The notes beneath the pieces were generated by a model that ran no database searches, was not told where the DNA came from, and worked only from the letters and a program-made list of their open reading frames with translations. Of a stretch of 39,401 nt of DNA, positions 31,701 to 39,224 are shown piece by piece. Position 1 is the stretch's first letter. Every line of letters begins with the position of its first letter. The translations under genes and the position numbers were made by a program. The stretch lies in assembly GCA_947303945.1 (NCBI GenBank), contig CAMYZS010000012.1, positions 1-39,401 on the forward strand, read 5' to 3'. The stretch comes from an uncultured Candidatus Saccharibacteria bacterium. Its GTDB lineage: Bacteria; Patescibacteriota; Saccharimonadia; Saccharimonadales; Saccharimonadaceae.

Positions 31701-32601
31701 CACCGCCGGCGTTCTGGACGCGTTGAGCGACCTGTTGACGGGTTTCGGTATGATTGGAAGCAATATTGAAAAGAGCGTCCGGAATAGTAGCGAGCGAAAG
31801 TGGTACATTCTTTTCGATAAATAAGTCCGCAAATTGGTCCATATCATAGCGCGAATCGTCAAGTACGAATGCGACATAGCTCTTCTCTAAATCGCTATAT
31901 ATGACTGGATTATTTTTGACGTTTTGATAGTTATCATCGAGCGAGTTAAGAATTTCATCCTGTTTAGCCTTAAGCTGAGCAAATTGTTGCGAATTAAGAG
32001 TGATTTTTCTTTGAATGCTAACGCCCTGATAATTGTAGTTGGTGATATGCATTCTGGTTGCGCCGTTTGGGACAGTAAGGTCAACCCCCTCTTTGCTGTT
32101 TGTATAGGTGCCGCGAAGAGCGTCGCCAATGACGTTATTTTGATCATCAAGAAATAGAATTGGCACGGTGCGTACCCACTGGTCATTGTTTGGACCAGTA
32201 TAAAGATCGTTGACTCCATAAATGCGGACAAAAAACTGTTCGCCACCATGAACGCTAATATAATCGCTTGGAGCAGTAGCGCTATAGTGGTATTCGCTAC
32301 CAGTAAAGTTTTCGACATACTGGCCATCCTCGGTCCATTGATGACTGGCGGTATACTTAACTGGAATAACATTATAAACAACTGTTTGTGCACCTTCGGA
32401 AGTCAGTAGATAGCGATCCTGTTTATTCTCGTCGTGCTGGACATAAACTTCATTACCGACATCAATAATGGGGTTGAGGTCATCTGCAAAGCCAAAGTTG
32501 TCGTAACTAAGAATAATAACGCCGAGAAAAAGAAGGAAAAACAAGACAGCAACTGGAATAAACCTATAGAGACTAATACGCCTTCGAAATACACGCACCA
32601 T
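28789..32601 (-). CDS. Large surface protein: deacetylase-like, beta-helix, InlB repeats, dockerin-like tail
   Basis: 1270 residues. N-terminal anchor or signal (about 12-32, FIPVAVLFFLLFLGVIILSY). About residues 245-470 resemble a NodB/polysaccharide-deacetylase barrel (YVAFVLDDSRYDMDQFADLF, GGEILVHN, FIVFYFHD), perhaps degenerate. About 490-900 form a right-handed beta-helix (KIHDCVIEDIGGSYLDI, VHDNVFVANTQDSEIW). Three identical InlB B-repeats follow (TFHANDGTNTTATQTFHKGD, SGYIFKGWNTQADGQGTSY). The last ~65 residues hold two dockerin-like Ca-binding segments (GDVNGDAKINSADLLKVRQH and DINYDSTINSADLLRVRQHL). Secreted or surface-held carbohydrate-active or adhesive protein, expressed with the anchored protein at 27294. 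Confidence 0.8.
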   Translation of the reverse strand: MVRVFRRRISLYRFIPVAVLFFLLFLGVIILSYDNFGFADDLNPIIDVGNEVYVQHDENKQDRYLLTSEGAQTVVYNVIPVKYTASHQWTEDGQYVENFTGSEYHYSATAPSDYISVHGGEQFFVRIYGVNDLYTGPNNDQWVRTVPILFLDDQNNVIGDALRGTYTNSKEGVDLTVPNGATRMHITNYNYQGVSIQRKITLNSQQFAQLKAKQDEILNSLDDNYQNVKNNPVIYSDLEKSYVAFVLDDSRYDMDQFADLFIEKNVPLSLATIPDALFNIASNHTETRQQVAQRVQNAGGEILVHNATPIRSEDTANDEDFIYDYFVGEKQKLSSMGFNTDGIILAGGNGDVLKGNPLTAKWAYSLYKYSDLLGDYYNGSQDKNSFYYYWRNWLGDYKDNSARMKRDVDNLANNSEFIVFYFHDTSEISVAEVSAMLDYIKAKGSDKIEFTTYRDFYQQFAKRESEQLAPKTYYVSANGTSRIGTNINDPTNIDYLNAKEIHSGDTILFKRGDTFYGGINLQTSNSSDDAITISSYGEGDLPTISATRYVNKKWEKYSDGIYRIDILNNNNFTGYKYTDEYSLNIGFIEDNNGTKYFRKQPSIDRLTELYDFYSDNERYVYIRSDGEPYETLGGLKLASRVKLFILRTGMDISNLRLSYTGAHAFQGSGGSTKNIKIHDCVIEDIGGSYLDINWEERYGNGIEFYETDTENVDIYDNIVRNVYDVAFTIQGDAGSGKDVLVHDNVFVANTQDSEIWEDDQATGINNYQFYNNISINQGRGWGYDARPDQDAAGHIIYYSYSPNMGDMYFHHNLVYNPVRIYANHPSIENLFINQNFIRADYNTFYMGNEAYIYRFNFRVWEKDNFISWANKDANSTFNYLETPDQNIINVASTSDDIETIRRLFDNNSATLTFHANDGTNTTATQTFHKGDNFQLRQNTFTRSGYIFKGWNTQADGQGTSYQNGATVSFTKNTDLYAVWEKETYTLTFHANDGTNTTATQTFHKGDNFQLRQNTFTRSGYIFKGWNTQADGQGTSYQNGATVSFTKNTDLYAVWEKETYTLTFHANDGTNTTATQTFHKGDNFQLRQNTFTRSGYIFKGWNTQADGQGTSYQNGATVSFTKNTDLYAVWEKEPITTYYAIKKYEVDENNKYISKIMVNTTVNELKSHIIHSEDLSIAIDGINNLIYTGGKTKIKKGQNIYAEYTNVVIGDVNGDAKINSADLLKVRQHLLGQNTLTGYHFLSSDINYDSTINSADLLRVRQHLLGTKLIK
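29207..29881 (-). repeat. Three 225-bp tandem repeats (InlB B-repeats)
   Basis: Units begin near 29210, 29435 and 29660 and are virtually identical at DNA level, differing only at their outer edges, so copy number is likely to vary by slippage or recombination. Confidence 0.9.
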
Positions 32602-32701
32602 TAATAAAACATTAGCATAAATGCTGGAATTTTTGGAGTTTTTTTTACGATAATGTTCTCACTCTTCGTGAAGACTAGCGAATAGTTTTTCTTTTTCTCC
32701 A

Positions 32702-32822
32702 TACGGCGAGGGGCGACCAGACGTTGTCGCTCGGCTTTACATGGTGGTGGACTGGTGTATTGACCACCCCGAATACACGGCTAAGATCGAGGTCATACCC
32801 AAGAAAGACTATCCAGTGCAAT
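32702..32822 (+). pseudogene. Boundary ORF remnant (copy 3, diverged)
   Basis: The frame YGEGRPDVVARLYMVVDWCI followed by DHPEYTAKIEVIPKKDYPVQ aligns with the ORF at 35306-35461 (RRLYNVIDWMFDHPEYNPKT). It has no start and loses similarity after PVQ. It would mark the left end of the cassette carrying the metal exporter. The rest of 32602-33071 shows only a promoter. Confidence 0.55.
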
Positions 32823-32967
32823 GCCGCGCGAGTTCTGAGGTATACATATACAGGCAAAGAGATTCGAACTTTTAAGGATATATGGCTTAATTGGAACCAT
32901 AGAGGTCTAAAACAATGGCAATGGAGAAAATAAAAGAAATGCAATGTCAATTACAAGGCTCTTATGA

Positions 32968-32973
32968 TATAAT
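32968..32973 (+). promoter_or_regulatory. -10 box (TATAAT) of the metal exporter gene
   Basis: About 98 bp before the ATG at 33072, giving an unusually long leader for this window; an AAGGA Shine-Dalgarno precedes the ATG. Confidence 0.45.
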
Positions 32974-33071
32974 ATCTTTAAGTACGTATCAATATTATGC
33001 CCTTAGCGCGATACGGAAATTAGTCTTTATACTCTAAATCTTGATAACCCATTAATACTCCAAGGATTTTT

Positions 33072-33972
33072 ATGAGTAAATCTTTTCACAGCTCGAAGCA
33101 TGCGCATCATTCACATCACCATGCATATAAAACCGAGAAAAATATATTAATAGCATTTCTTCTAAATGCCAGCTTCTCAATATTTGAGTTCATATGTGGC
33201 ATTATTACTGGAAGCATCACTATCACTTCCGATGCAGTCCATGATCTAGGGGATGCTTTAAGTATCGGCATCGCATATGGCCTGGAACGAAAAAGTAAGA
33301 AAGGACCAGACGCGAAGCATACTTACGGTTACGCACGGTATTCATTAGTTGGGAGCAATCACGGCGACAATCCTACTCGTCGGCTCTTCATTCGTGATTC
33401 ATGAAGCAATTCAGCGTATCGTAGACCCTGTCGAAGTAAATTACGACGGCATGATTATCTTTGCGATTATCGGCTTAGTCATAAATAGCATCGCGAGTTA
33501 CGTCACGCGCGATGGCGATTCGTTAAACCAAAAATCAGTAAATCTCCATATGCTGGAAGATGTACTGGGCTGGGCAGTAGTGCTAATCGGTTCTATTGTG
33601 ATGAAATTCACAGGAATCGCAGTTATAGATCCAATTCTCTCACTGGGCGTCGCAATATTCATCTTAATCGAAGCCGCTAAAAATCTACGCGAAATCGTAA
33701 AGATATTTTTGGAGATTACGCCAAAAGATATAGATTTAGAGGAGATTAAGATAGATATCAAACGTGTTAAGGGCGTTGTAGATATTCATCATATCCACGT
33801 TAGGAGCATAAACGGCGAAGAAAATCATGCCACGCTCCATGTTGTAGTCAAAAAATACGACAAGAATATTAAGAATACCGTAAAGGAAGTTTTGAAGAAA
33901 CACAATATTTCGCATTCCGTAATAGAGATCGAGGAGGCGAATGAAGGGTGTCAAGAAAAAATCTGCAAATAG
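33072..33972 (+). pseudogene. Cation diffusion facilitator (CDF) metal exporter, frameshifted
   Basis: The frame from 33072 codes a His-rich N-terminus (SSKHAHHSHHHAYKTEKNIL) and the first two TM helices with the metal-site pattern SDAVHDLGDALSIG, then reads through HTYGYARYSL and breaks. From 33349 the next frame continues exactly where the family should (LGAITATILLVGSSFVIHEA, then SVNLHMLEDVLGWAVVLIGS, then the cytoplasmic domain VVDIHHIHVRSINGEENHAT). One extra base near 33348 explains the shift. Intact, it would export Zn/Co/Cd by proton antiport. It could be a genuine pseudogene, a sequencing error or frameshifted expression; no slippery heptamer is obvious. Confidence 0.85.
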
Positions 33973-33979
33973 CCTATGC

Positions 33980-34055
33980 GGAATCCTGAAAAATTGCGCT
34001 TGGGCCTAGAAAAGCTTTCGAACCTGAGTTTTCCACAGGTTCCCCTGTTAGTGAA
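33980..34055 (+). pseudogene. Serine recombinase 3' remnant (internally deleted)
   Basis: GAATCCTGAAAAATTGCGC joins directly to TTTCGAACCTGAGTTTTCC and AGGTTCCCCTGTTAGTGAAC. In the fuller copy at 38989-39209 these are two separate segments, each next to a TTCGAAC, so a deletion between TTCGAAC repeats explains the remnant. It begins 8 bp after the metal exporter stop. Confidence 0.75.
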
Positions 34056-34166
34056 CTAGACAGGACTTTTGTTGAACACCACGATAAAGTAATCGGCTAC
34101 ATATGCGACCGCTCTAAACCAGCACTATTCATCATTAACCCAACCTACATTGCTACGGATTTTATA

Positions 34167-34172
34167 TATAAT
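34167..34172 (+). promoter_or_regulatory. -10 box (TATAAT) of the JAMM gene
   Basis: Six bases before the ATG at 34179; no Shine-Dalgarno, leaderless. The frame is open upstream through the recombinase remnant, but the promoter position argues for this start. Confidence 0.55.
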
Positions 34173-34178
34173 AGAAAT

Positions 34179-35066
34179 ATGGAGAACATAAATCAAAGCA
34201 CTATACCTGGAGAAACATCGAAAAGCGACAGGATAATGTCTACCGTCGAATCCTTAATGAACGGTGAGAACAACCAGAAAATTATTGAAAACCTGAAGAT
34301 GTATCATGATGCCGGTAGAGGCTCAAGGGTTTCTATTTTTCACGAGAACATCGAAGATTCCGAAAAAACAATGGCTATGACTGAAGCGGTATATAGCGAG
34401 ATGAAATCTCTAGCAGAAAAAACCTCAGAAACGAAAAAAGAGCATGCTTTCTTGGTTTTGGGTTGGATGCAAGACGGAAACTTTTTATTTAACAAAATGG
34501 CCAGTGATGTTGATATTGACGAAGAAATGAAAAATGCCATCTATGACGGAAACCCAGAATGGAGAGCAGATGACTCAGCTGCAGATTTCAATGTTCTCCT
34601 ATCGGCATATTGGCAAGCAATTAACAGCCATATTGACAGGATGAAGGCCTCTGGGCTAAAACCCCTAGTCAGTCTTGGACACACGCACCCAAACGCTTCC
34701 GAATCGTATGGCAATTATTCGCTACCAGACTTGGTGGGATTTTCGATGCAAGAAGAGGCAATTCGCGGAAATCGTGATAGTGATGAGATTGAATATTGCC
34801 ATATTGTTTTGCCAGAAAACGGCGACGTAGATTGCATGACCTTCGACAAAGAAGCTGGACGATTTAAAAAGGTAGCCAATGTGATGACGGTTGGACAAAA
34901 CGGAGAAGATACGGTTCCAGCATACACTTTTGAAAGTCCAAAATCGCTTTCCACTGCATCATATGTAAAGGAAAAGGACGAATCAAGCGATGATAAATTG
35001 TATGATGACTACATTGAAGAACTTTTACAAAAACATCAATGGGATATTATAGCCGAGCAAAGTTGA
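34179..35066 (+). CDS. JAB/JAMM-like metallopeptidase-domain protein
   Basis: 295 residues, cytoplasmic. Residues about 165-186 read VSLGHTHPNASESYGNYSLP then DL: H-x-H, ten residues, S-x-x-D, the zinc-binding JAMM signature. An upstream Glu (KEHAFLVLGWMQDG, about 87-100) could be the catalytic acid. Flanks are helical and acidic (DDKLYDDYIEELLQKHQW at the end). Bacterial JAMM proteins cleave isopeptide or peptide bonds in ubiquitin-like, sulfur-transfer or defence systems; which applies here is unknown. Its stop sits directly on a recombinase 3' remnant, so it is cassette cargo. Confidence 0.7.
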   Translation: MENINQSTIPGETSKSDRIMSTVESLMNGENNQKIIENLKMYHDAGRGSRVSIFHENIEDSEKTMAMTEAVYSEMKSLAEKTSETKKEHAFLVLGWMQDGNFLFNKMASDVDIDEEMKNAIYDGNPEWRADDSAADFNVLLSAYWQAINSHIDRMKASGLKPLVSLGHTHPNASESYGNYSLPDLVGFSMQEEAIRGNRDSDEIEYCHIVLPENGDVDCMTFDKEAGRFKKVANVMTVGQNGEDTVPAYTFESPKSLSTASYVKEKDESSDDKLYDDYIEELLQKHQWDIIAEQS

Positions 35067-35159
35067 ACCTCGAAATTGACCAACAAAAACGGTCCTTTAC
35101 AGATATAAAGAACCGTTTCAAACTCTAATTTCAGGCGTAAAAACAGGCCAAGTTACCCG
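35062..35159 (+). pseudogene. Serine recombinase 3' remnant (second)
   Basis: TTGAACCTCGAAATTGACCA, then CAAAAACGGTCCTTTACAGA and TATAAAG align with 39107-39160 (GAACCTTGAAATTGATGCAC, GATTTACAGATATAAATC). The end is diverged and runs into the direct repeat at 35160. Confidence 0.7.
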
Positions 35160-35310
35160 TGGTGAGCCGGGTGGGACATAAACAATGCGCCGTCGTTTCC
35201 TAGCGGAAACCGGGCATTGGGCGCACCCGCGTGACTTCTCGCCACATCCGAGCCCGCACACAGGAATTAAAAAAGAGCCCTACGGGTCTTTTTCTAATTC
35301 CTGTTGGTGA
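35160..35310. repeat. Direct repeat DR1 (element boundary)
   Basis: About 150 bp, beginning TGGTGAGCCGGGTGGGACAT and ending in GTTGGTGA, repeated at 39204-39353 with two substitutions and one single-base deletion. Contains a strong bidirectional terminator. Together with DR2 it frames a ~4-kb segment with Fic, macro and recombinase sequences. Confidence 0.9.
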
Positions 35311-35461
35311 ACGTTGCAGAGAACTTATTGATGCAGCAGACGAGATAACGCGCCGCCTCTATAACGTGATTGATTGGATGTTTGACCATCCGGAATACAA
35401 CCCTAAGACAAAGGTCATACCGAAGAAGGACTACCCTGTTTTAGTAGATGTTACGTTCTGA
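35231..35461 (+). CDS. Boundary ORF (copy 1)
   Basis: 76 codons from a GTG that lies in DR1. The first 25 codons cover the terminator hairpin and are probably not native. The conserved part, from GERCRELIDAADEITRRLYN to KVIPKKDYPVLVDVTF, begins at the GGTGA junction at 35306 and recurs at 12035 and, diverged, at 32702. The original N-terminus may have been removed by integration. Small, helical then beta, basic-acidic mixture; function unknown, always just inside the left end of a cassette. Confidence 0.4.
   Translation: MTSRHIRARTQELKKSPTGLFLIPVGERCRELIDAADEITRRLYNVIDWMFDHPEYNPKTKVIPKKDYPVLVDVTF
35263..35301. terminator. Bidirectional terminator in DR1
   Basis: GGAATTA-AAAAAGAGCCC pairs with GGGTCTTTTTCTAATTCC, with poly-A and poly-T in the arms. 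Confidence 0.75.
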
Positions 35462-35568
35462 TCAGGAATCACAAGGAAATGAACATTGAACCAATATAAA
35501 GGAATACTTATTCATGCAATGTCATTGAAAAATGGCTGCAAAAAGAGTGCAAAAATGAACAAAATGCC

Positions 35569-35645
35569 ACCGCTTGCACGCAAGCGGTATTAATTTGAAT
35601 TAACAGATAAGAGACTCACTTCTGTCCACTTGTTTCCAAGTGGAC
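35569..35645. repeat. Two palindromes of the CC-N-N-TTG/CAA-N-N-GG family
   Basis: 35569-35588 (arms ACCGCTTG, loop CACG) and 35624-35645 (arms GTCCACTTG, loop TTTC). The spacer AACAGATAAG between them also precedes the first palindrome at 13577, so a longer block is shared. The 35462-35731 gap holds no gene. Confidence 0.75.
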
Positions 35646-35719
35646 GATTTTATGCAAAATATAGCACAAGGAAAAGCACTTTGGCGTGAAATTGGCGCAA
35701 AAAAATGGCGCAAATATAG

Positions 35720-35725
35720 TATAAT
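35720..35725 (+). promoter_or_regulatory. -10 box (TATAAT) of the fic gene
   Basis: Six bases before the ATG at 35732; leaderless. Confidence 0.55.
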
Positions 35726-35731
35726 GTACAT

Positions 35732-36793
35732 ATGAGTTACGTGCCAAAATATACTATCAATGAAAAAATTAAAAGTAATCTTCAGGATATTGAAAGACTG
35801 AAGAATAATATCCGTGGCAGCCGTATCTTGCCGGAAGCGGAAGCCTCTATTCGTCTGCGTGCCAGCGTGGAATCTGTCCATAGTTCCACGTCCATCGAGG
35901 GCAACCCATTAAACGCAAACGAAGTACGCGCCGTAATTACCTCAGATAAAATCCTAAACAAAGAAGAATATGCTGAAATCGAGGTCCAAAACTATAAAAA
36001 TGCCTTAGACTATATCGATAAGCGACGTCATGGTAGCTCCGAAATCACATTAGAAGACATCTTGGAGCTTCATCGCATTATAACCGACCGTCTCCTAGAT
36101 AAAACACGTAACGGCAAAATCCGTAAGAACCCAGTTTATATCGAGAATCAAAATCATGAAATACTTTATACTGCAATTGATGCGGAGAAAGTTGAGAGTG
36201 CACTAAATGAGCTACTAAGCTGGGTTAGCGAGAGTCAATTCTCCATCCATCCAGCTATTATCGCGGCCATTATCCATTTTCGTATCGCCGCAATTCATCC
36301 GTTTTCTGACGGAAATGGTCGTACGGCACGTGCATTAACTTCTCTATTCTTAGCATTAAATCAATATGATTGTAACGGTGCTTTAGTCCTAGATTCTTAT
36401 TATGCTTCGGACCGTAAGGCGTACTACACCATCTTGCAGCTTTTATGCGGCAAGAACTATGCCTTTTCAGTAAAATCTAACCTGACTCCGTGGTTGGAAT
36501 ACTTTACCGATGGATTCCTAACTTCCCTCCACGTACTCGATGCAGAAATCCGCATGATAAATCTCGCCATAACGGACAAGGATGCAGCGTCGCTCAGCCG
36601 CGAAGATCAAGACATCATAAGCTACGTTTCTAAATTTGGCTCGATTAGCATTTCCGACGCCGAAGAGATTTTACCCGAAGTTAGTCGGCGCAGTATTCAG
36701 AGACGATTAAAACGACTGGTTGACGAGGGATATTTGGATCTAGTTGGTGAAACGCGCGAAGCGAAGTATATATTAAAAAAGGCTAAGAATTAG
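35732..36793 (+). CDS. Fic-family AMP-transferase with self-inhibitory motif and C-terminal wHTH
   Basis: 353 residues. The N-terminal inhibitory helix has SVHSSTSIEGNPLNANEV (about 49-66), the (S/T)xxxE(G/N) motif that blocks ATP until displaced. The Fic core ends in the catalytic loop IHPFSDGNGRTARALTSLFL (about 187-206), with His, Phe, Asp and both Gly/Arg residues present. The C-terminus (about 290-350: DIISYVSKFGSISISDAEEI, SRRSIQRRLKRLVDEGYLDL) is a winged helix. It transfers AMP (or another nucleotide group) from its substrate nucleotide to a target protein. Inside the DR1-DR2 segment, so mobile cargo; the wHTH may autoregulate. Confidence 0.9.
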   Translation: MSYVPKYTINEKIKSNLQDIERLKNNIRGSRILPEAEASIRLRASVESVHSSTSIEGNPLNANEVRAVITSDKILNKEEYAEIEVQNYKNALDYIDKRRHGSSEITLEDILELHRIITDRLLDKTRNGKIRKNPVYIENQNHEILYTAIDAEKVESALNELLSWVSESQFSIHPAIIAAIIHFRIAAIHPFSDGNGRTARALTSLFLALNQYDCNGALVLDSYYASDRKAYYTILQLLCGKNYAFSVKSNLTPWLEYFTDGFLTSLHVLDAEIRMINLAITDKDAASLSREDQDIISYVSKFGSISISDAEEILPEVSRRSIQRRLKRLVDEGYLDLVGETREAKYILKKAKN

Positions 36794-36794
36794 T

Positions 36795-36884
36795 ATGGAT
36801 TGGGCATTCAATGAATCGTTGACTTCCATGAAGAAAGTCGTGTTTGAGATTTATGAGAAGGACACAGATGATGAACAGGATTAA
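36795..36884 (+). CDS. 29-residue small ORF overlapping the macro-domain gene
   Basis: Codes MDWAFNESLTSMKKVVFEIY then EKDTDDEQD, overlapping the next start by about 17 bp. It begins 1 bp after the fic stop. Either a leader coupling translation of the macro gene or the 3' fragment of a gene carried in with it; the codon style matches the macro gene. Confidence 0.4.
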   Translation: MDWAFNESLTSMKKVVFEIYEKDTDDEQD

Positions 36885-38346
36885 GATTGAGAAAATAAGT
36901 ATTATAGAGACGGACGCAGAATGTATTGTTAATGCTGCAAATGAGAACCTACAGGGCGGAAGCGGTGTCTGCGGAGCTATTTTTAAGGCTGCGGGATGGA
37001 ATGAATTACAGGCGGCATGTGACAAAATTGGTCATTGTGAAACCGGATCAGCGGTTATTACTCCCGGATTCAAGCTCCCTGCAAAATACATCATTCACGC
37101 TGTCGGTCCGGTCTGGTATGACGGAAAGCATAAGGAGCCACAAAAATTATATGGATGCTATCAGACAGCGCTGAAGCTGGCCAGGGAAAATGCCTGTCAT
37201 TCTATCGCATTTCCGTTGATCTCCGCAGGGATTTTTGGATATCCGAAGGATAAGGCATGGAGAAAAGCGCTTCAGGCCTGCAATGATTTTCTGAGCAAGA
37301 ATACAGACTACAATCTCGACATTCTGTTTGCGGTTTTGGACGATCATATTCTGAAAATGGGCAACGAAGAGCTTGACCGTCAGCAAAAAGAAAACGCACA
37401 GGCAATGGAGGAAGAGCTCCTTGAAAAGCTTGACGGTAAAGCGCTTTTTAAGGCCATCGAGGCAGTAAAAGGTGCTGTAGAAGTAAAGTGGCATGGTGGC
37501 AAACAGGCAGACGGAACTTTCCTGATGCTGTCTCCTGAATACCCTGATGGTGTATTTGAAAGCCTGTTTATCTTGGATACCGACAAGGAATACTCGGAGC
37601 ATTACAAGCAGTATTGCGAAGGTGTGACAGCTTCTGAGATGAGCGCCAGTCAGATTAAGACTACACTGACTTATATAAGCCGTGGAGAGCATTTCTGTGA
37701 CGGATTTCTTCAGGAATATCTGGAGAACAATATGCTTATAAAGCTTCTTTTTCGTGTTGACGATTTGCTGATCGAGTACTACAAGAAGCATAAATTACCG
37801 GTATCGTTGCGCTATAAGAATCCGTTGTTCTGGTACGAAACAAGAGAGGATGGCAATCCTGTTCTCGTGAAAGGGAATGGAGAAAAAAGCGTTTCCGCAG
37901 AGAAAAGCGAAATGTTTAACCAAACGGTTCAAAGCCAGCAGGGTTGGCAACGTTCACGTCTTTATATGGATGCAAACGGAATATGGGATGCGACGGCTTT
38001 TGGTGCAACTATGTCTGCAACATTTGCTTACGGACCTGATGATGAGGGGCGATGCTTTACATTCACTTCCTGTGAAGAAGCAGACAGGAGAATGTATAAA
38101 AACCTAACGCCGGAACAAGTGCAAGAATGCCGAAAGAATGTTGATGAGTTCTATGCAGATCCTGAGCTTCAGATGCGTTGGGAGGAAGTGATCTTACATC
38201 CTATTTGCTTAATCCTAAAGCGGGATGGCTCACTAAATCCGATTTCCCTGACGAAAGTCAACCCCGAAGTTGTTGAACGTTATCAGCAACAGACGGTGTG
38301 TATCGGGGACACGGAATCATATAAGTGGATATTTGAAAACGAATGA
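36868..38346 (+). CDS. Macro domain protein with DUF6508-like C-terminus
   Basis: About 492 residues from the ATG at 36868 (or 36871). The macro domain (about 1-175) has the ADP-ribose-binding stretches IVNAANENLQGGSGVCGAIF and FPLISAGIFGYP. A middle region of unknown fold follows (VEVKWHGGKQADGTFLMLSP). Residues about 245-305 (GVTASEMSASQIKTTLTYIS, RGEHFCDGFLQEYLENN) match DUF6508. Macro domains bind or remove ADP-ribose. Codon choice (many AAG, CTT/CTG, CAG, GGA) differs from neighbours and looks Clostridia-like, indicating recent transfer. Followed by its own terminator. Confidence 0.85.
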   Translation: MMNRIKIEKISIIETDAECIVNAANENLQGGSGVCGAIFKAAGWNELQAACDKIGHCETGSAVITPGFKLPAKYIIHAVGPVWYDGKHKEPQKLYGCYQTALKLARENACHSIAFPLISAGIFGYPKDKAWRKALQACNDFLSKNTDYNLDILFAVLDDHILKMGNEELDRQQKENAQAMEEELLEKLDGKALFKAIEAVKGAVEVKWHGGKQADGTFLMLSPEYPDGVFESLFILDTDKEYSEHYKQYCEGVTASEMSASQIKTTLTYISRGEHFCDGFLQEYLENNMLIKLLFRVDDLLIEYYKKHKLPVSLRYKNPLFWYETREDGNPVLVKGNGEKSVSAEKSEMFNQTVQSQQGWQRSRLYMDANGIWDATAFGATMSATFAYGPDDEGRCFTFTSCEEADRRMYKNLTPEQVQECRKNVDEFYADPELQMRWEEVILHPICLILKRDGSLNPISLTKVNPEVVERYQQQTVCIGDTESYKWIFENE

Positions 38347-38357
38347 TGTTGAAAAGA

Positions 38358-38402
38358 TAGATGGGGAGGCAGACATAAACCGTTGCCTCTCCATTTTCTT
38401 GA
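38358..38402 (+). terminator. Terminator of the macro-domain gene
   Basis: GGGGAGGCA pairs with TGCCTCTCC around a loop, followed by ATTTTCTT. Confidence 0.7.
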
Positions 38403-38438
38403 TTAAGCGGCCTCTGCCGCTCAGCTCATTATAATAAC

Positions 38439-39224
38439 TCAAAGACACTTCTTGACAAAGAAGATTTAGACCGTGGCTCGATCCAATCTTCCTGCTACGA
38501 AAATCAGAAAGCCACGCACGGCAAATACTTCTTGCCATTCCGCCACCTTATCAAATGCTCGGTATGCGGCCACTATCTAATTCCGGCCAGAAACCGCGGC
38601 CACTCTGGCACGTATTACCTCAACTATCGATGCCGCAACAAGGCCTGTACGCGCCCAAAGAATAACATACGCATGCATGTCATCATGGACCAACTCTACG
38701 AGGAATTCGGCCGTATCGGCCAGAAATACGATTTTACAAGCTTTGTCGACGATATGAGCGAATACGCGAATAAAAAGATGCAGGAGTTCACTGTCGAGAA
38801 ACGCGAGCTACTCGGCCAGAAAACACAGAAACAAAGAAAGATTGACGACCTTGCCGAAAAGTACGCGGAACTGGACAAAGAGTCGCCAAAAGCCGTCAAA
38901 GACAAGCTCAAAAAAGGCATGGCGGATTTGCAAAATGATGTTGTAAATATCGACGAAAGAATCAAGCAAATTGAAGCCAAAATTAAGAATCCTGAAAAAT
39001 TACGCATGACTATCGAAAAGTTTTCGAACTCGCTAAATTCGCTAATTAACAGATTAGAAAAAGGAGATCTCGTCGAAAAGGACATTTTAGTCAGAAATAT
39101 GGTTTCGAACCTTGAAATTGATGCACAAAAAAGGGTGATTTACAGATATAAATCACCATTTAATTTCATCTTCGAACCTGAGTTTTCCACAGGTTCCCCT
39201 GTTGGTGAGCCGGGTGGGACATAA
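38439..39224 (+). pseudogene. Large serine recombinase, N-terminally truncated
   Basis: The frame is open from about 38427 and looks homologous from DKEDLDRGSIQSSCYENQKA onward. It contains the recombinase zinc ribbon (CSVCGHYL, then YRCRNKACTRP), a long coiled coil (about 80-180 of the fragment) and the tail FEPEFSTGSPVGEP. The catalytic N-terminal resolvase domain with the active Ser, and most of the Recombinase domain, are missing; the macro gene and its terminator occupy that place. The last codons overlap the att-like sequence (GGTGAGCCGGGTGGGACATA). Probably inactive alone, left by cargo insertion or deletion. Confidence 0.85.

Noticed and set aside
33072-33404. Programmed frameshift in the CDF gene
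   Set aside because: No slippery heptamer or downstream pseudoknot was seen at the break; a plain indel or error is simpler.
35160-35180. tRNA gene at the GGTGAGCCGGGTGGGAC copies
   Set aside because: Only the 3' acceptor and part of the T arm are present at 11454, 35160 and 39204; the sequence diverges after GGGAC. They are boundary copies, not tRNAs.
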